A stretch of 48,094 nt of DNA from Methanomassiliicoccales archaeon. Its GTDB lineage: Archaea > Thermoplasmatota > Thermoplasmata > Methanomassiliicoccales > UBA472. The notes under the pieces were generated by a model, which searched no databases, was not told where the DNA came from, and saw only the letters and a list, made by a program, of their open reading frames with translations. The stretch covers positions 1 to 48,094 of the forward strand of contig JAPKYJ010000016.1 of the NCBI GenBank assembly GCA_026394375.1, written 5' to 3'. The stretch's first letter is position 1. Each line of letters opens with the position of its first letter. The position numbers and the translations under genes are program-made. This document shows positions 7,928 to 15,849 of this stretch, one piece after another.

Positions 7928-8260
7928 TTGGTCATGGACAACATGCTGAAGAGCACCATCGGCGTGTCGAACACCGAGGACTTGGTCATCGAAGCTCTGC
8001 GCGATCTGGTCAAGGATGAGATAAAGAAGTACGTGCGGCAGAAGATCGACGAGAACCCGGAGATCAAGCGGGAGATGAAGGAGGCGGTCTCCGATTTCCT
8101 GGACGCGAAGATGCGCGAGACCTACGCCGTCATCAAGCTGGGCAAGTGCGTCGCCGAGCTGGGCATCCAGATCGTGCCGGCGGAGATGAGGGAGAAGCTG
8201 GGCAAGGACGTCGCGACCCTTATTGAGAAGGAGATGTCCCAGGTATTCGAGAAGATGTGA
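7928..8260 (+). CDS. Hypothetical charged helical protein (110 aa)
   Basis: No family is recognised. The protein is almost entirely helical and rich in Lys/Glu, with a heptad-like pattern through residues 20-75 (VKDEIKKYVRQKIDENPEIKREM), suggesting a coiled coil or helical bundle, and one Cys (GKCVAELG). No signal peptide or membrane segment is visible. The TTG at 7928 has GAGGG seven bases upstream; the ATG at 7934 is the alternative and would have long spacing. A TATA-like sequence lies at 7880-7892. It stands alone between the orc1 operon and the flavoprotein gene. Confidence 0.6.
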   Translation: MVMDNMLKSTIGVSNTEDLVIEALRDLVKDEIKKYVRQKIDENPEIKREMKEAVSDFLDAKMRETYAVIKLGKCVAELGIQIVPAEMREKLGKDVATLIEKEMSQVFEKM

Positions 8261-8336
8261 TGTTTGGAATACTGGCCAGTCTCTAGTCCCTGCGTCCATC
8301 GGATTGAAAGGGTAGTTTTCTTCGCCCACCACGTCG

Positions 8337-8346
8337 TAAATATAAC
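8337..8346 (+). promoter_or_regulatory. TATA box for flavoprotein gene
   Basis: TAAATATAAC lies about 50-60 bases upstream of the flavoprotein start, predicting transcription from about 8367 and a leader of roughly 30 bases that carries the Shine-Dalgarno sequence. Confidence 0.55.
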
Positions 8347-8397
8347 TCATTTCTATTTCTCTTCGAGGCGGGCAAGGTCCCGCGAAGGTGAGAGGCG

Positions 8398-9093
8398 ACG
8401 AAGGTAGTGGCGGTCCAGGGCAGCCCGAGAATGGACAAGGGAATGACGGCGCTCATCCTGAACCCGCTCCTGGAAGGCATGAAGGGGGCGGGGGCGGAGG
8501 TCACCTTATTGTATGCCAGGAAGTTGAAGATCAGACCGTGCACTGGAGATTTCGCTTGCTGGGGAAGAACGCCGGGAGAGTGTCATTTCAAAGATGACAT
8601 GCAGGAGCTCTATCCCAAGTTCCGGGAGGCGGAGGTCTGGGTGTTCGGCATACCCTACTACGCGGTCATGCCAGGAGAGATGCAGAACCTTCTGAACAGA
8701 CTAGTGCCTTTTTTGGAGCTGGTGATTAGGTCCGAGGGCGGCATCATGCTGCCTAGTAGGAGGAAGGAGCTGCAGCTCAAGCACATCGTCCTCGTCTCCA
8801 GCTGCTATTTCTGGGAGATGGAGCAGTTCGAAGAGCTGCTAGGTGTCATGAGGAAGTTCTCCAGGGCCATGGGGGCAGATCTCACTGCCGTGCTGCGCCC
8901 TCACGCCATTGTGCTGAGAAGGAAGATTGACAAGGGGGAGGACGTGAGCTCAGTACTGGACGCCGCGAAGGCAGCGGGAGTCGAAATGGTGCGGCAAGGT
9001 TCGATCTCGGACAAGACCCTCCGTTCGATCGGCGAACCTCTGATCTCGCGAGAGGATTACATCAAGATGCACGATGAAGCAGGCAAAAGTTGA
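8398..9093 (+). CDS. NADPH-dependent FMN reductase / iron-sulfur flavoprotein family
   Basis: A flavodoxin-fold protein of about 231 residues. The FMN phosphate loop is GSPR followed by KGMT (about 8-16), and the Cys cluster C48-TGD-FAC54-...-PGEC62 is typical of archaeal FMN reductase/ISF relatives. A second FMN-contact segment (FGIPYYAVMPGEMQNLLNR) follows. Family members move electrons between NAD(P)H or ferredoxin and small acceptors. The expected N-terminus, KVVAVQGSPR, begins after an ACG at 8398 placed about 7 bases behind GGTG. The first ordinary start, GTG 8407, cuts into β1 and has a weak site. An in-frame stop at 8389 limits any further extension, so ACG initiation, or a T-to-C error, is suspected. 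Confidence 0.8.
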   Translation, partial: TKVVAVQGSPRMDKGMTALILNPLLEGMKGAGAEVTLLYARKLKIRPCTGDFACWGRTPGECHFKDDMQELYPKFREAEVWVFGIPYYAVMPGEMQNLLNRLVPFLELVIRSEGGIMLPSRRKELQLKHIVLVSSCYFWEMEQFEELLGVMRKFSRAMGADLTAVLRPHAIVLRRKIDKGEDVSSVLDAAKAAGVEMVRQGSISDKTLRSIGEPLISREDYIKMHDEAGKS

Positions 9094-9204
9094 GATCGGG
9101 GGCATAGGCCCCAAGGGGTTTGAGGTGACCCGCGGCCTTGGCCGTAGGATGCCAGCCAAGCCGGTGGATCGGGTCGGAAAAGGCGAGGCGAAATGCCTTC
9201 CAGT

Positions 9205-9516
9205 TCAACCGAACAGAGCGCCGAGACCGGCTGCGGCCTCTTCCTCGCTGACATGTTCCTTCTTCTCCTCTTCCTTCTTCGCTTCCTTCTTCTCTCCAGC
9301 GGCTGGAGCAGCGGCGGGCGCGGCGGCCGGGGCAGCCATGACGGCGGCGCTTGCGATGGCCTCGTCGATGTCTATGCCCTCCAATGAAGCGGTCAGGGCC
9401 TTGATCCTGGTGGCATCCGGCGCTACGCCGGCGCTCTGCAGGACAGCGGCGACCGACTCCTCGTTGATTTGCTTTCCAGCGGCATGAAGAACCAGGGCGC
9501 TGTATACGTATTCCAT
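9205..9516 (-). CDS. rpl12: Ribosomal protein L12 (P1, archaeal stalk)
   Basis: A 103-residue stalk protein. It has an N-terminal helical dimerisation domain ([15 protein letters not shown]...), an Ala/Pro hinge ([14 protein letters not shown]), a Lys/Glu-rich charged linker, and the terminal [13 protein letters not shown] tail that binds translation GTPases. The ATG at 9516 has a strong GGAGG site. It is the last gene of the rpl1-rpl10-rpl12 unit and lies 20 bases after rpl10. Confidence 0.95.
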   Translation of the reverse strand: MEYVYSALVLHAAGKQINEESVAAVLQSAGVAPDATRIKALTASLEGIDIDEAIASAAVMAAPAAAPAAAPAAGEKKEAKKEEEKKEHVSEEEAAAGLGALFG

Positions 9517-9535
9517 GTTTCTTACCTCCTTAGTC

Positions 9536-10537
9536 TCATCCGAATAGTTGACCAAGGCCAGCTGCGGCATCCTCCTCGCTGACCTTTTCCTCTTTCTTCT
9601 CCTCCTTGGCCTCCGCCTGCTTCTTCGGCGCGGCGGGGGATGGGGAAGAGGGCGTCGATGACAACCTCTGTTTCACACGCTCGTCCCCGATTTCCGGTGT
9701 TTGGGACGCGATGGCGAGCATGTTCGCCTCCGCCTTTGCCAAGAGGATCTTGATAGTGTCTTTCGTCGGCACCGCGGCCTTCACGCCGAGCGCGACCGCT
9801 TGCCGATAGGCTTTGGCCATCAGCGGTCCCACGGTCTCGGGCGCCAGGTAGACGATCTCCATCGCCAGGCCCATGGCGTTGCGCGATGCGGTCGCCAACA
9901 GGGACGTGTAGTAGTCCCGCGGGATGTCCAGCACGTCCTTCTTGTAGATTAGGCCGTCCTCGAAGGCGGCCCTCAGGTCCATGCCCACCGTCATGGGAAG
10001 GATCTCCAGCTTGGGGAGGATGGCCGCCAGCTCAGCTGAGATGGGGTCGCCCCTCTTCACCAGCACCTTGTCCTTCTTGATGACGATCTTTCCGCCCTCT
10101 ATGCCTGCGGGAATGCCGGCCTTCTGAAGCTGTCCCACGATGGGGCCAGGCTTGAACGGGGTGTCTCCCGCCTTTACTTCGATGTCCTCGGGGGCCAGTT
10201 CGCCGGCCTTCGCCGCGGCCTTGGACTTGGTCGCCTCCATCTCCTGGAACAGCCGGAATGGGTTGGCGTCCGTGGCCACGATGGCCACCTGTCCGCCCAG
10301 CTGGTCCTTGAGCTTCTCCAGCCCGGGCCTCTCCTTGGCCGCCTCGTCGATGGCGATGTTCATCAACGTGTTGCGGGACATGATGATGGCCGCCTTGGGG
10401 CGCATGCCCTGTCGCATCATTTGTAGCTGAGCGGAAGGGATGCCGTGCAAGTTCACGATCGCCACGACCTTGTGGGCCTTCATCGCATCGGCGAGCTCCT
10501 TCACCACGTCTTTCTTCCAAGCTGCAACGTGCGCCAT
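9536..10537 (-). CDS. rpl10: Ribosomal protein L10 (P0)
   Basis: A 333-residue archaeal P0. The N-terminal rRNA-binding domain starts [14 protein letters not shown], followed by the archaeal/eukaryal insertion domain, the helical L12-docking region, and a charged tail ending [13 protein letters not shown] that mirrors the L12 C-terminus. It anchors L12 dimers on the GTPase centre of the large subunit. ATG 10537 has GGAGG eight bases upstream. It lies 11 bases downstream of rpl1. Confidence 0.95.
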   Translation of the reverse strand: MAHVAAWKKDVVKELADAMKAHKVVAIVNLHGIPSAQLQMMRQGMRPKAAIIMSRNTLMNIAIDEAAKERPGLEKLKDQLGGQVAIVATDANPFRLFQEMEATKSKAAAKAGELAPEDIEVKAGDTPFKPGPIVGQLQKAGIPAGIEGGKIVIKKDKVLVKRGDPISAELAAILPKLEILPMTVGMDLRAAFEDGLIYKKDVLDIPRDYYTSLLATASRNAMGLAMEIVYLAPETVGPLMAKAYRQAVALGVKAAVPTKDTIKILLAKAEANMLAIASQTPEIGDERVKQRLSSTPSSPSPAAPKKQAEAKEEKKEEKVSEEDAAAGLGQLFG

Positions 10538-10548
10538 TTGCTCGCCTC

Positions 10549-11187
10549 CTACATCACTCTTTCCGAGGGGCCCATGGTCGTCTTCACGTAGACGGAACCG
10601 ATGTTCATCTGGCCCCTTTCCAGCTTGGTCGTAAGCCTCTTCAAAATGGAATCGATGTTCTCCGCGATCTGCTCCGGCGTCATGTCCGCCGTGCCGACGG
10701 GCGCGTGGAACGTCTTGTGGTCCTTGGAACGCACGGATACGGTCTTGCGCAGGGTCTCGATGATCGGTCTGGGGTCCGCGCCGGGCTGAATGGGCTTGGG
10801 CATCTTGCCCCGGGGCGCTAGGACGATACCCAAGCGCTTACCGATCGTGGGCATGAGCGTGGCCTCGGCGATGAAGTAGTCGAACTCCGCCGCCATCTTC
10901 TTCGCCAGCTTCTTGTCGTCGGCGATCTTGCCCAATTCGTCCGCGGTCAGGACCCGGTCGGCCACGGTCTTCGCCTTGGCCACCATTTCGTTCCCGCCGA
11001 TGACGCAGACCTTGATCTGTCTTCCTCTCCCGTGGGGGAGGACGACGTCGTCCTGGATTCTGTTCTTGGGGACAGAAAGATCGATGTCCTTCAGATTTAT
11101 GGATATGTCGACCGTTTCCACGAAGTTGCGCTTCTTCGATTTCTCGAGCGCCTTCTTGACGGCCGTTAGGGTCGCTTTTTCTACCAA
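10549..11187 (-). CDS. rpl1: Ribosomal protein L1
   Basis: A 212-residue L1. The signatures include KNRIQDDVVLPHGRGRQIKVCV, the GKRLGIVLAPRGKMPKPI segment in domain II, and the C-terminal GQMNIGSVYVKTTMGPSERVM. It forms the mobile L1 stalk at the E-site. The start is a TTG at 11187 preceded by GGGAGGGAT. In methanogens L1 represses its own L1-L10-L12 mRNA by binding near the start; whether that holds here is inference, and the leader of about 50 bases would be the place to look. Confidence 0.95.
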   Translation of the reverse strand: MVEKATLTAVKKALEKSKKRNFVETVDISINLKDIDLSVPKNRIQDDVVLPHGRGRQIKVCVIGGNEMVAKAKTVADRVLTADELGKIADDKKLAKKMAAEFDYFIAEATLMPTIGKRLGIVLAPRGKMPKPIQPGADPRPIIETLRKTVSVRSKDHKTFHAPVGTADMTPEQIAENIDSILKRLTTKLERGQMNIGSVYVKTTMGPSERVM

Positions 11188-11258
11188 ATGTTATCCCTCC
11201 CGTAGTGCAATCGAGCGCGTGGCTCTCCTACAGTGGTGGAGTCCCCCTATACACCTGT

Positions 11259-11268
11259 TATTAATAAG
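11259..11268 (-). promoter_or_regulatory. TATA box candidate for rpl1-rpl10-rpl12
   Basis: CTTATTAATA on the minus strand lies in the 105-base gap between rpl11 and rpl1, predicting a start near 11235. It suggests the L1 operon can be transcribed separately from secE-spt5-rpl11. Confidence 0.5.
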
Positions 11269-11292
11269 GCTTTCTGTGGAGCGGGAGGGCGT

Positions 11293-11772
11293 TCAGGCCG
11301 CGAACTTCGCGTCCCACTTGCCCGCCTTGATCTCCTTCTGCATGACCTTCGGGTCCTTGCCTTCCACGGTGATGCCGGAGGAGACGCAGACGCCGATGAC
11401 CTCCATCACCTGATGCTTCAGGTCCTTGCCCATGAGGGAGTCCATCTTCATCTTGGCGACCTTTATCGCCTGCTCGATGGTGATATTCCCCGCCTTGGAG
11501 GTGTTCGGCGTGCCTGAGCCCTTCTCCGTCCCGATCTCCTTGAACAGGAGGGCGGAGGTGGGCGGGGTGCCGACCTTGATTTCGAACGTCTTCGTCTTGG
11601 GGTCGATGATGACCTTGACCGGGACCTTCATGCCCACGAACCCCTTCGTCTTCTCATTGATCTTCGCGACCACCTGGACCACGTTCACTCCCATGGGGCC
11701 CAGAGCGGGACCGAGCGGCGGGCCTGGCGAGGCCTTTCCTCCTTCAACTAGCACTTCGATTGTATCGACCAT
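11293..11772 (-). CDS. rpl11: Ribosomal protein L11
   Basis: A 159-residue L11. It has the N-terminal [20 protein letters not shown] loop and VPVKVIID strand, followed by the C-terminal 23S rRNA-binding domain with [14 protein letters not shown]. It forms the base of the stalk with L10. It starts 4 bases after spt5, the classic archaeal secE-spt5-rpl11 order. Confidence 0.96.
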   Translation of the reverse strand: MVDTIEVLVEGGKASPGPPLGPALGPMGVNVVQVVAKINEKTKGFVGMKVPVKVIIDPKTKTFEIKVGTPPTSALLFKEIGTEKGSGTPNTSKAGNITIEQAIKVAKMKMDSLMGKDLKHQVMEVIGVCVSSGITVEGKDPKVMQKEIKAGKWDAKFAA

Positions 11773-11776
11773 TGAA

Positions 11777-12697
11777 TCACTTCTCCTTCCCTAGCACGCG
11801 CACATGATCCCCACGGATCGTCACGGGGATGGGCACCATCGCCTCGAAGAGCTCGACGGTGATCTCCTCCTTGGCCTCGTCGATCTGCTTGACACGCGCC
11901 TTCTCGCCCTTGAATGGGCCAGCAATGAGCTCGACGACATCTCCTTCCATGATACCGGAGACCAATGGCTTCGGCGTCAGGAAGTGGTCGATCTCGGCGA
12001 AGCTCGTCTCTCCTTCCACGAGGCCTCGTGCGCGCCTGATCCCGCGCACCGTCTCCTTGAGTTCGTCGGTGTTCATGCCCTCGATGAGCACATAGCCCCG
12101 AAGTGTGGTCGGAGACAGGATAGCGTAGATGCCGCTCTTGGCGGCCGCGGCCTTGGCCTTGGATGCCACGTCGTCAGCGACCTGCCGCTCGTGGCCGATG
12201 GAGGCCTTGAGCGCGACCATTGACTGCCTGGCCGTGGCCGAGAACTCCATGTGGTCGCAAATCGTCGGGGCGCCGAGGAAGCACGCTTCCACTTCGGCCT
12301 TGGCACCTTCGCCGTAACGAACGCCCTTGGGGGCCTGGAGCTCGAACACCAGGTCCTTGGCCTTGGTGCCTTCCAGATTGAGCTCGACCTCAGGAGAGGT
12401 TCCGCTCTCCCAGATCATCTTGACCGTGTCGTTGATCCGGGCCTGCCATTCGGCCGCGCCTTCCACGCCGGTGATGGTCAGGTTGACCTTGATCTTGACC
12501 TTGCGCTTGACGGACTCAGCACTCTTCAGCTGGATGTTCCAGGCGGCCACGCCTGCTGCAGCCACCATGCGCGCGTCCTTCTCTCCGGTTAATGTAAGTC
12601 CTCCGGCGGGCGCTGCTGGCGTGGCCGGTGCTTGGGCTGGCTCTACGGGAGCAGCCGGTGGGTTGACCTCTTCGTTCATAGTGTTTGCACGCCCCAT
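11777..12697 (-). CDS. spt5: Transcription elongation factor Spt5 with large N-terminal extension
   Basis: The C-terminal half is a normal archaeal Spt5: an NGN domain (about 160-245, [17 protein letters not shown] to the DHFLTPKP linker) and one KOW domain (about 250-283, [19 protein letters not shown]). Spt5 binds Spt4 and clamps RNA polymerase for processivity. Upstream lies a 155-residue addition. It has an Ala/Pro-rich linker (12-33) and a β-rich globular domain (about 50-142) that resembles NEW3-type β-sandwiches: a Trp-containing strand, NLTITGV, then [18 protein letters not shown] and GEGAKAEV. Archaeal Spt5 is usually about 150 residues. The start could be ATG 12697 or ATG 12679; both keep the extension, which is in frame and continuous. 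It follows secE by 10 bases. Confidence 0.92.
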   Translation of the reverse strand: MGRANTMNEEVNPPAAPVEPAQAPATPAAPAGGLTLTGEKDARMVAAAGVAAWNIQLKSAESVKRKVKIKVNLTITGVEGAAEWQARINDTVKMIWESGTSPEVELNLEGTKAKDLVFELQAPKGVRYGEGAKAEVEACFLGAPTICDHMEFSATARQSMVALKASIGHERQVADDVASKAKAAAAKSGIYAILSPTTLRGYVLIEGMNTDELKETVRGIRRARGLVEGETSFAEIDHFLTPKPLVSGIMEGDVVELIAGPFKGEKARVKQIDEAKEEITVELFEAMVPIPVTIRGDHVRVLGKEK

Positions 12698-12707
12698 CAG
12701 AGCGGAC

Positions 12708-12932
12708 CTAGCGGAAGAACCCTGGGACGGTGGTCCAGATCAGGTAAATGAGGAAGCCTAGGCCGCCGATGAGCAACACCCCTAGACCTGTGACGGTCAT
12801 GGTTTTGATGTACTCGTCGTTGGTGGGCTTGCGGGCCATCTTGATGACACGGCCGTACTTGCCCTTGCCGACGTGCTTGACGCGTTCCTCGATGTCCTTT
12901 TGGACTTCCCACGATTTCTCGACTACGTCCAT
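12708..12932 (-). CDS. secE: Preprotein translocase subunit SecE (Sec61 gamma)
   Basis: A 74-residue single-span protein. An amphipathic cytosolic helix ([16 protein letters not shown]) is followed by the [21 protein letters not shown] hinge and a C-terminal membrane helix ([18 protein letters not shown]). It stabilises SecY in the membrane translocon. It heads the secE-spt5-rpl11 unit and ends in TAG. Confidence 0.93.
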   Translation of the reverse strand: MDVVEKSWEVQKDIEERVKHVGKGKYGRVIKMARKPTNDEYIKTMTVTGLGVLLIGGLGFLIYLIWTTVPGFFR

Positions 12933-12966
12933 CGCGATGCACTCTTCAACTGTTCCCGAATCGCTT

Positions 12967-12976
12967 CTATATTAAA
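12967..12976 (-). promoter_or_regulatory. TATA box for secE-spt5-rpl11
   Basis: TTTAATATAG on the minus strand is about 40 bases upstream of the secE ATG and predicts a leader of 10-15 bases. Confidence 0.55.
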
Positions 12977-12987
12977 TTCCTTTTGGT

Positions 12988-14097
12988 TCACCTGATGAAA
13001 TCGACTTCCATGTTGTCCCTGTTCGCCGATTCCTTCGGACCCAGGATGTGCTTTGATTTGACCCCGGTGATGACGACCATGACCCGGACCCGGTCTTGGA
13101 GGGTGTGATCTATCGCCGCACCCCAGATGATGCGCGCGTTCGGGCTTATCCTGCCCTGGATGATCTCCGCCACCTTCTCCGCCTCGGAGACGGTCATGTT
13201 CTCTCCGCCCGTCACGTTGACGAGCGCTCCCATCGCCCCGGAGATGTCCACATCGATGAGCGGCGAGTTGATGGCTTCGTTCACAGCCTGATCGATGCGG
13301 TCGTCGTCCTCGCCCTCTCCCAGGCCGATCATGGCCACGCCCGCACCTTTCATGATGGTGCGTAGGTCGTTGAAGTCCAGGTTCACCAGGCCTGGCTTGG
13401 TGATCAGTTCAGTTATCCCTTTGATGGCCCGGACCAAGACCTCATCGGCCACTTTGAACGCCGCGTTCAGCGAGAGCCGGGGGACCAGCTCGATGAGCTT
13501 GTCGTTGGGTATGACTATTACCGTGTCAGCGATGTTGCGCAAGCGCTCCAGGCCCCACTCCGCGTTCTCCATGCGGATGACGCCTTCCGCCTTGAAGGGC
13601 GAGGTGCATACGCAGACGGTGAGCGCCCCCATCTCCTTGGCTAGTTGGGCTACGAACGGCGCCGCACCTGTTCCAGTTCCACCGCCCAGACCGGCGGTGA
13701 TGAAAACGATGTCCGCTCCTTGCAGACCTTTCTTCAGTTCCTCTTCCGCCTCGCGGGCCGCTTCTTCGCCCACTTGAGGCAACGCTCCCGCTCCCAGACC
13801 GCGGGTGGTCCTGCGGCCGAGCAGGATCTTGTGCGGCGCGCGAACGGCTAGAAGGTGCTGCGCGTCGGTGTTGGCGGCGTAGAGCTCCGCCCCCAGGATC
13901 CCCGACTCGGTCATGCGGTCGATGGTGTTCGATCCACCGCCGCCGCAGCCAATGATCTTAATGTTGGTCTTAAGGCTGGCCAATATCCGTTCCAGCTCTT
14001 CGTCCTCCGCGGCGAAGTTCTGCTGGTATGATGGGGCCATTTCGGTCGGGGCCGCCGGTCCTGCGCGAGCGAGCGCGTCACTGATGAACGACTTCAT
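12988..14097 (-). CDS. ftsZ: Cell division protein FtsZ (FtsZ1-type, copy A)
   Basis: A 369-residue tubulin-fold GTPase with all catalytic parts. The G-box is G138-GGTGTG144, the first glycine loop is IIGCGGGGSNTI, and the T7 loop is N239-L-D241-F-N-D244. It polymerises into the division ring at mid-cell. The N-terminal tail of about 45 residues is low complexity and the C-terminus ends VDFIR. ATG 14097 has GGGAGG seven bases upstream. The position next to secE-spt5-rpl11 is the classic euryarchaeal ftsZ1 neighbourhood. Copy B lies immediately upstream and is highly similar through the core. Confidence 0.95.
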   Translation of the reverse strand: MKSFISDALARAGPAAPTEMAPSYQQNFAAEDEELERILASLKTNIKIIGCGGGGSNTIDRMTESGILGAELYAANTDAQHLLAVRAPHKILLGRRTTRGLGAGALPQVGEEAAREAEEELKKGLQGADIVFITAGLGGGTGTGAAPFVAQLAKEMGALTVCVCTSPFKAEGVIRMENAEWGLERLRNIADTVIVIPNDKLIELVPRLSLNAAFKVADEVLVRAIKGITELITKPGLVNLDFNDLRTIMKGAGVAMIGLGEGEDDDRIDQAVNEAINSPLIDVDISGAMGALVNVTGGENMTVSEAEKVAEIIQGRISPNARIIWGAAIDHTLQDRVRVMVVITGVKSKHILGPKESANRDNMEVDFIR

Positions 14098-14168
14098 TGA
14101 CAATCCTCCCAAGGCAAGTGCCAGTGGTCATTGCATTGAGTCTCGTGCGCTCTGCATTACCGTACATG

Positions 14169-14180
14169 CTAATATACTTT
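14169..14180 (-). promoter_or_regulatory. TATA box for ftsZ copy A
   Basis: The minus strand reads AAAGTATATT at this point, about 75-80 bases before the ATG. The two tandem ftsZ genes therefore appear to have separate promoters. Confidence 0.5.
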
Positions 14181-14263
14181 AAGTGCGACCACCACCGCCA
14201 GGAAACCGGGTGGAAAGGAGGACGAAAGGCATCAGGCGAACGCTCCGAGGGCTCAGAGCGAGC

Positions 14264-15394
14264 TCATTTTATGAAGTCGACGTCCGCCTCCTTCAGTCGG
14301 GTCATATCTCCCGACCGGCCGAGGATCTGCTTCGACTGCACTCCTGCGGCTATGACCATGACCCGGATGCGGTGCGCGAGCGTAGGGTCTATGGCCGCGC
14401 CCCAGATGATGCGAGCGGTCGGGGACACGCGCTTCTGTACTTCCTCCGCCACGCGCTGCGCATCGCTGATGGTCATGTCCAGTCCACCGATAACGTTCAC
14501 GAGCACGCCGTTCGCTCCAGAGATATCCACTTCCAGCAGCGGCGAGCTGAGCGCTTGCTCCACGGCCTCCAGCGCCCGGTCGTCGGCGTCCGCATCGCTC
14601 TCGCCCAGGCCGATCATGGCCACGCCCGCACCTTTCATGATGGTCTTGACGTCGTTGAAGTCCAGGTTCACCAATCCGGGCTTGGTGATGAGCTCGGTGA
14701 TGCCCTTGATAGCGCGCATGAGGACCTCATCGGCCACTTTGAAGGCCGCGTTCAGCGATAGCCTGGGCACGAGCTCCAGCAGCTTGTCGTTAGGCACCAC
14801 TATGACCGTATCGGCGTAGTTTCGCAGCCGCTCCAGGCCCCACTCCGCGTTCTCCATGCGGTCCCGACCCTCGCCTTTGAATGGCACGGTGACCACGGCC
14901 ACCGCCAAAGCGCCCGCGTCCTTGGCCAATTGCGCGATCACTTGAGCGGAACCGGTACCGGTGCCGCCCCCCATGCCCGCGGTGACGAATACGATGTGCG
15001 CGTCCGCCAGGGCCTTCTTCAGCTCATCTTCCGCCTCTCTGGCAGCGCCCTCGCCAACTTGTGGCAAGGCTCCAGCTCCCAATCCCCGGGTGCTCCTCCG
15101 TCCCAGGAGGATCTTGTGCGGTGCCCTGATGGTCAAGAGGTGCTGGGCATCGGTGTTGGCGGCGTAGAGCTCCGCCCCAATGATCCCTTCCTCGCAGATG
15201 CGGGCTATGGTGTTGCACCCGCCCCCTCCGACGCCGATGATCTTGACGTTCGTCTTGAGCCGCTGCAGCAGTTCCACCAGCTCGGCGTCCGAGGCCTCGC
15301 CTTGCGACGCCGTGGGCTGCTGCATACCGAAAACCGAAGGCCCAACTGCCATGCCACTATCCTTAGCCAGCGCTTCCTCGACCAATGATTTCAT
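14264..15394 (-). CDS. ftsZ: Cell division protein FtsZ (FtsZ1-type, copy B)
   Basis: A 376-residue FtsZ paralog of the downstream gene. Intact motifs are IIGVGGGGCNTI, G142-GGTGTG148, and the T7 loop N243-L-D245-F-N-D248. Long stretches are identical to copy A (ELYAANTDAQHLL, RAPHKILLGRR, GLGAGALPQVGE, PGLVNLDFND), while the N-terminal 45 residues and the extreme C-terminus differ (VDFIK versus VDFIR endings are similar). ATG 15394 sits behind GGATGGGATC; an in-frame ATG at 15406 is the alternative. This looks like a lineage duplication of ftsZ1 with both copies kept functional. Confidence 0.95.
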   Translation of the reverse strand: MKSLVEEALAKDSGMAVGPSVFGMQQPTASQGEASDAELVELLQRLKTNVKIIGVGGGGCNTIARICEEGIIGAELYAANTDAQHLLTIRAPHKILLGRRSTRGLGAGALPQVGEGAAREAEDELKKALADAHIVFVTAGMGGGTGTGSAQVIAQLAKDAGALAVAVVTVPFKGEGRDRMENAEWGLERLRNYADTVIVVPNDKLLELVPRLSLNAAFKVADEVLMRAIKGITELITKPGLVNLDFNDVKTIMKGAGVAMIGLGESDADADDRALEAVEQALSSPLLEVDISGANGVLVNVIGGLDMTISDAQRVAEEVQKRVSPTARIIWGAAIDPTLAHRIRVMVIAAGVQSKQILGRSGDMTRLKEADVDFIK

Positions 15395-15470
15395 GATCCC
15401 ATCCATCCCGAGCCCTACGGCTCGAACCAGAATGCATCCCATCTGGTCGTGGATAGATTGCCTATGGCAG

Positions 15471-15478
15471 TATTTAAG
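15471..15478 (-). promoter_or_regulatory. TATA box for ftsZ copy B
   Basis: CTTAAATA on the minus strand is about 80 bases upstream of the ATG, in the divergent gap shared with the acylphosphatase gene. Confidence 0.5.
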
Positions 15479-15573
15479 GATTTTCGGCTCGGGGTGAGGT
15501 CAATCCAGACACTTCTCCTTAGGCGACCGCCGAAGGAAAGGATTATCACTCCACAGAACATCCGTTATATGGC

Positions 15574-15849
15574 ATGAGGGCGAGGGCGGAGGTCCGGTTC
15601 ACTGGCATAGTGCAGGGCGTGCACTTCCGGGACTATACCAGGCGCTTCGCCAATCAGCAGAAGGTGTGCGGCTGGGTCCGCAATCTGTCCGATGGTTCTG
15701 TGCAGGCCGTCTTCGAAGGTGACAAGCACAGCATCGAAGAGGTGGTCCGCCGTCTGAGGGAGGAGCATCCCCGGGCCCGCATCGAAAGGGTGGAAGTGCA
15801 ATGGGGCGAGTGCCGGAACGAATATGCCAAGTTCTTCATCCGCTCCTGA
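15574..15849 (+). CDS. acyP: Acylphosphatase
   Basis: A 91-residue α/β sandwich. The phosphate-binding loop GIVQGVHFRDYTR carries the catalytic Arg, and the second conserved block VCGWVRNLSDGSVQAVFEG carries the catalytic Asn. It hydrolyses acyl-phosphates such as acetyl phosphate in the cytosol. Its stop codon directly abuts that of the convergent TatD-like gene. Confidence 0.95.
   Translation: MRARAEVRFTGIVQGVHFRDYTRRFANQQKVCGWVRNLSDGSVQAVFEGDKHSIEEVVRRLREEHPRARIERVEVQWGECRNEYAKFFIRS

Noticed and set aside
9098-9112. GGGGC/GCCCC 5-bp hairpin between the flavoprotein and rpl12
   Set aside because: Short, in GC-rich DNA, no T-run and no conserved context; could occur by chance.
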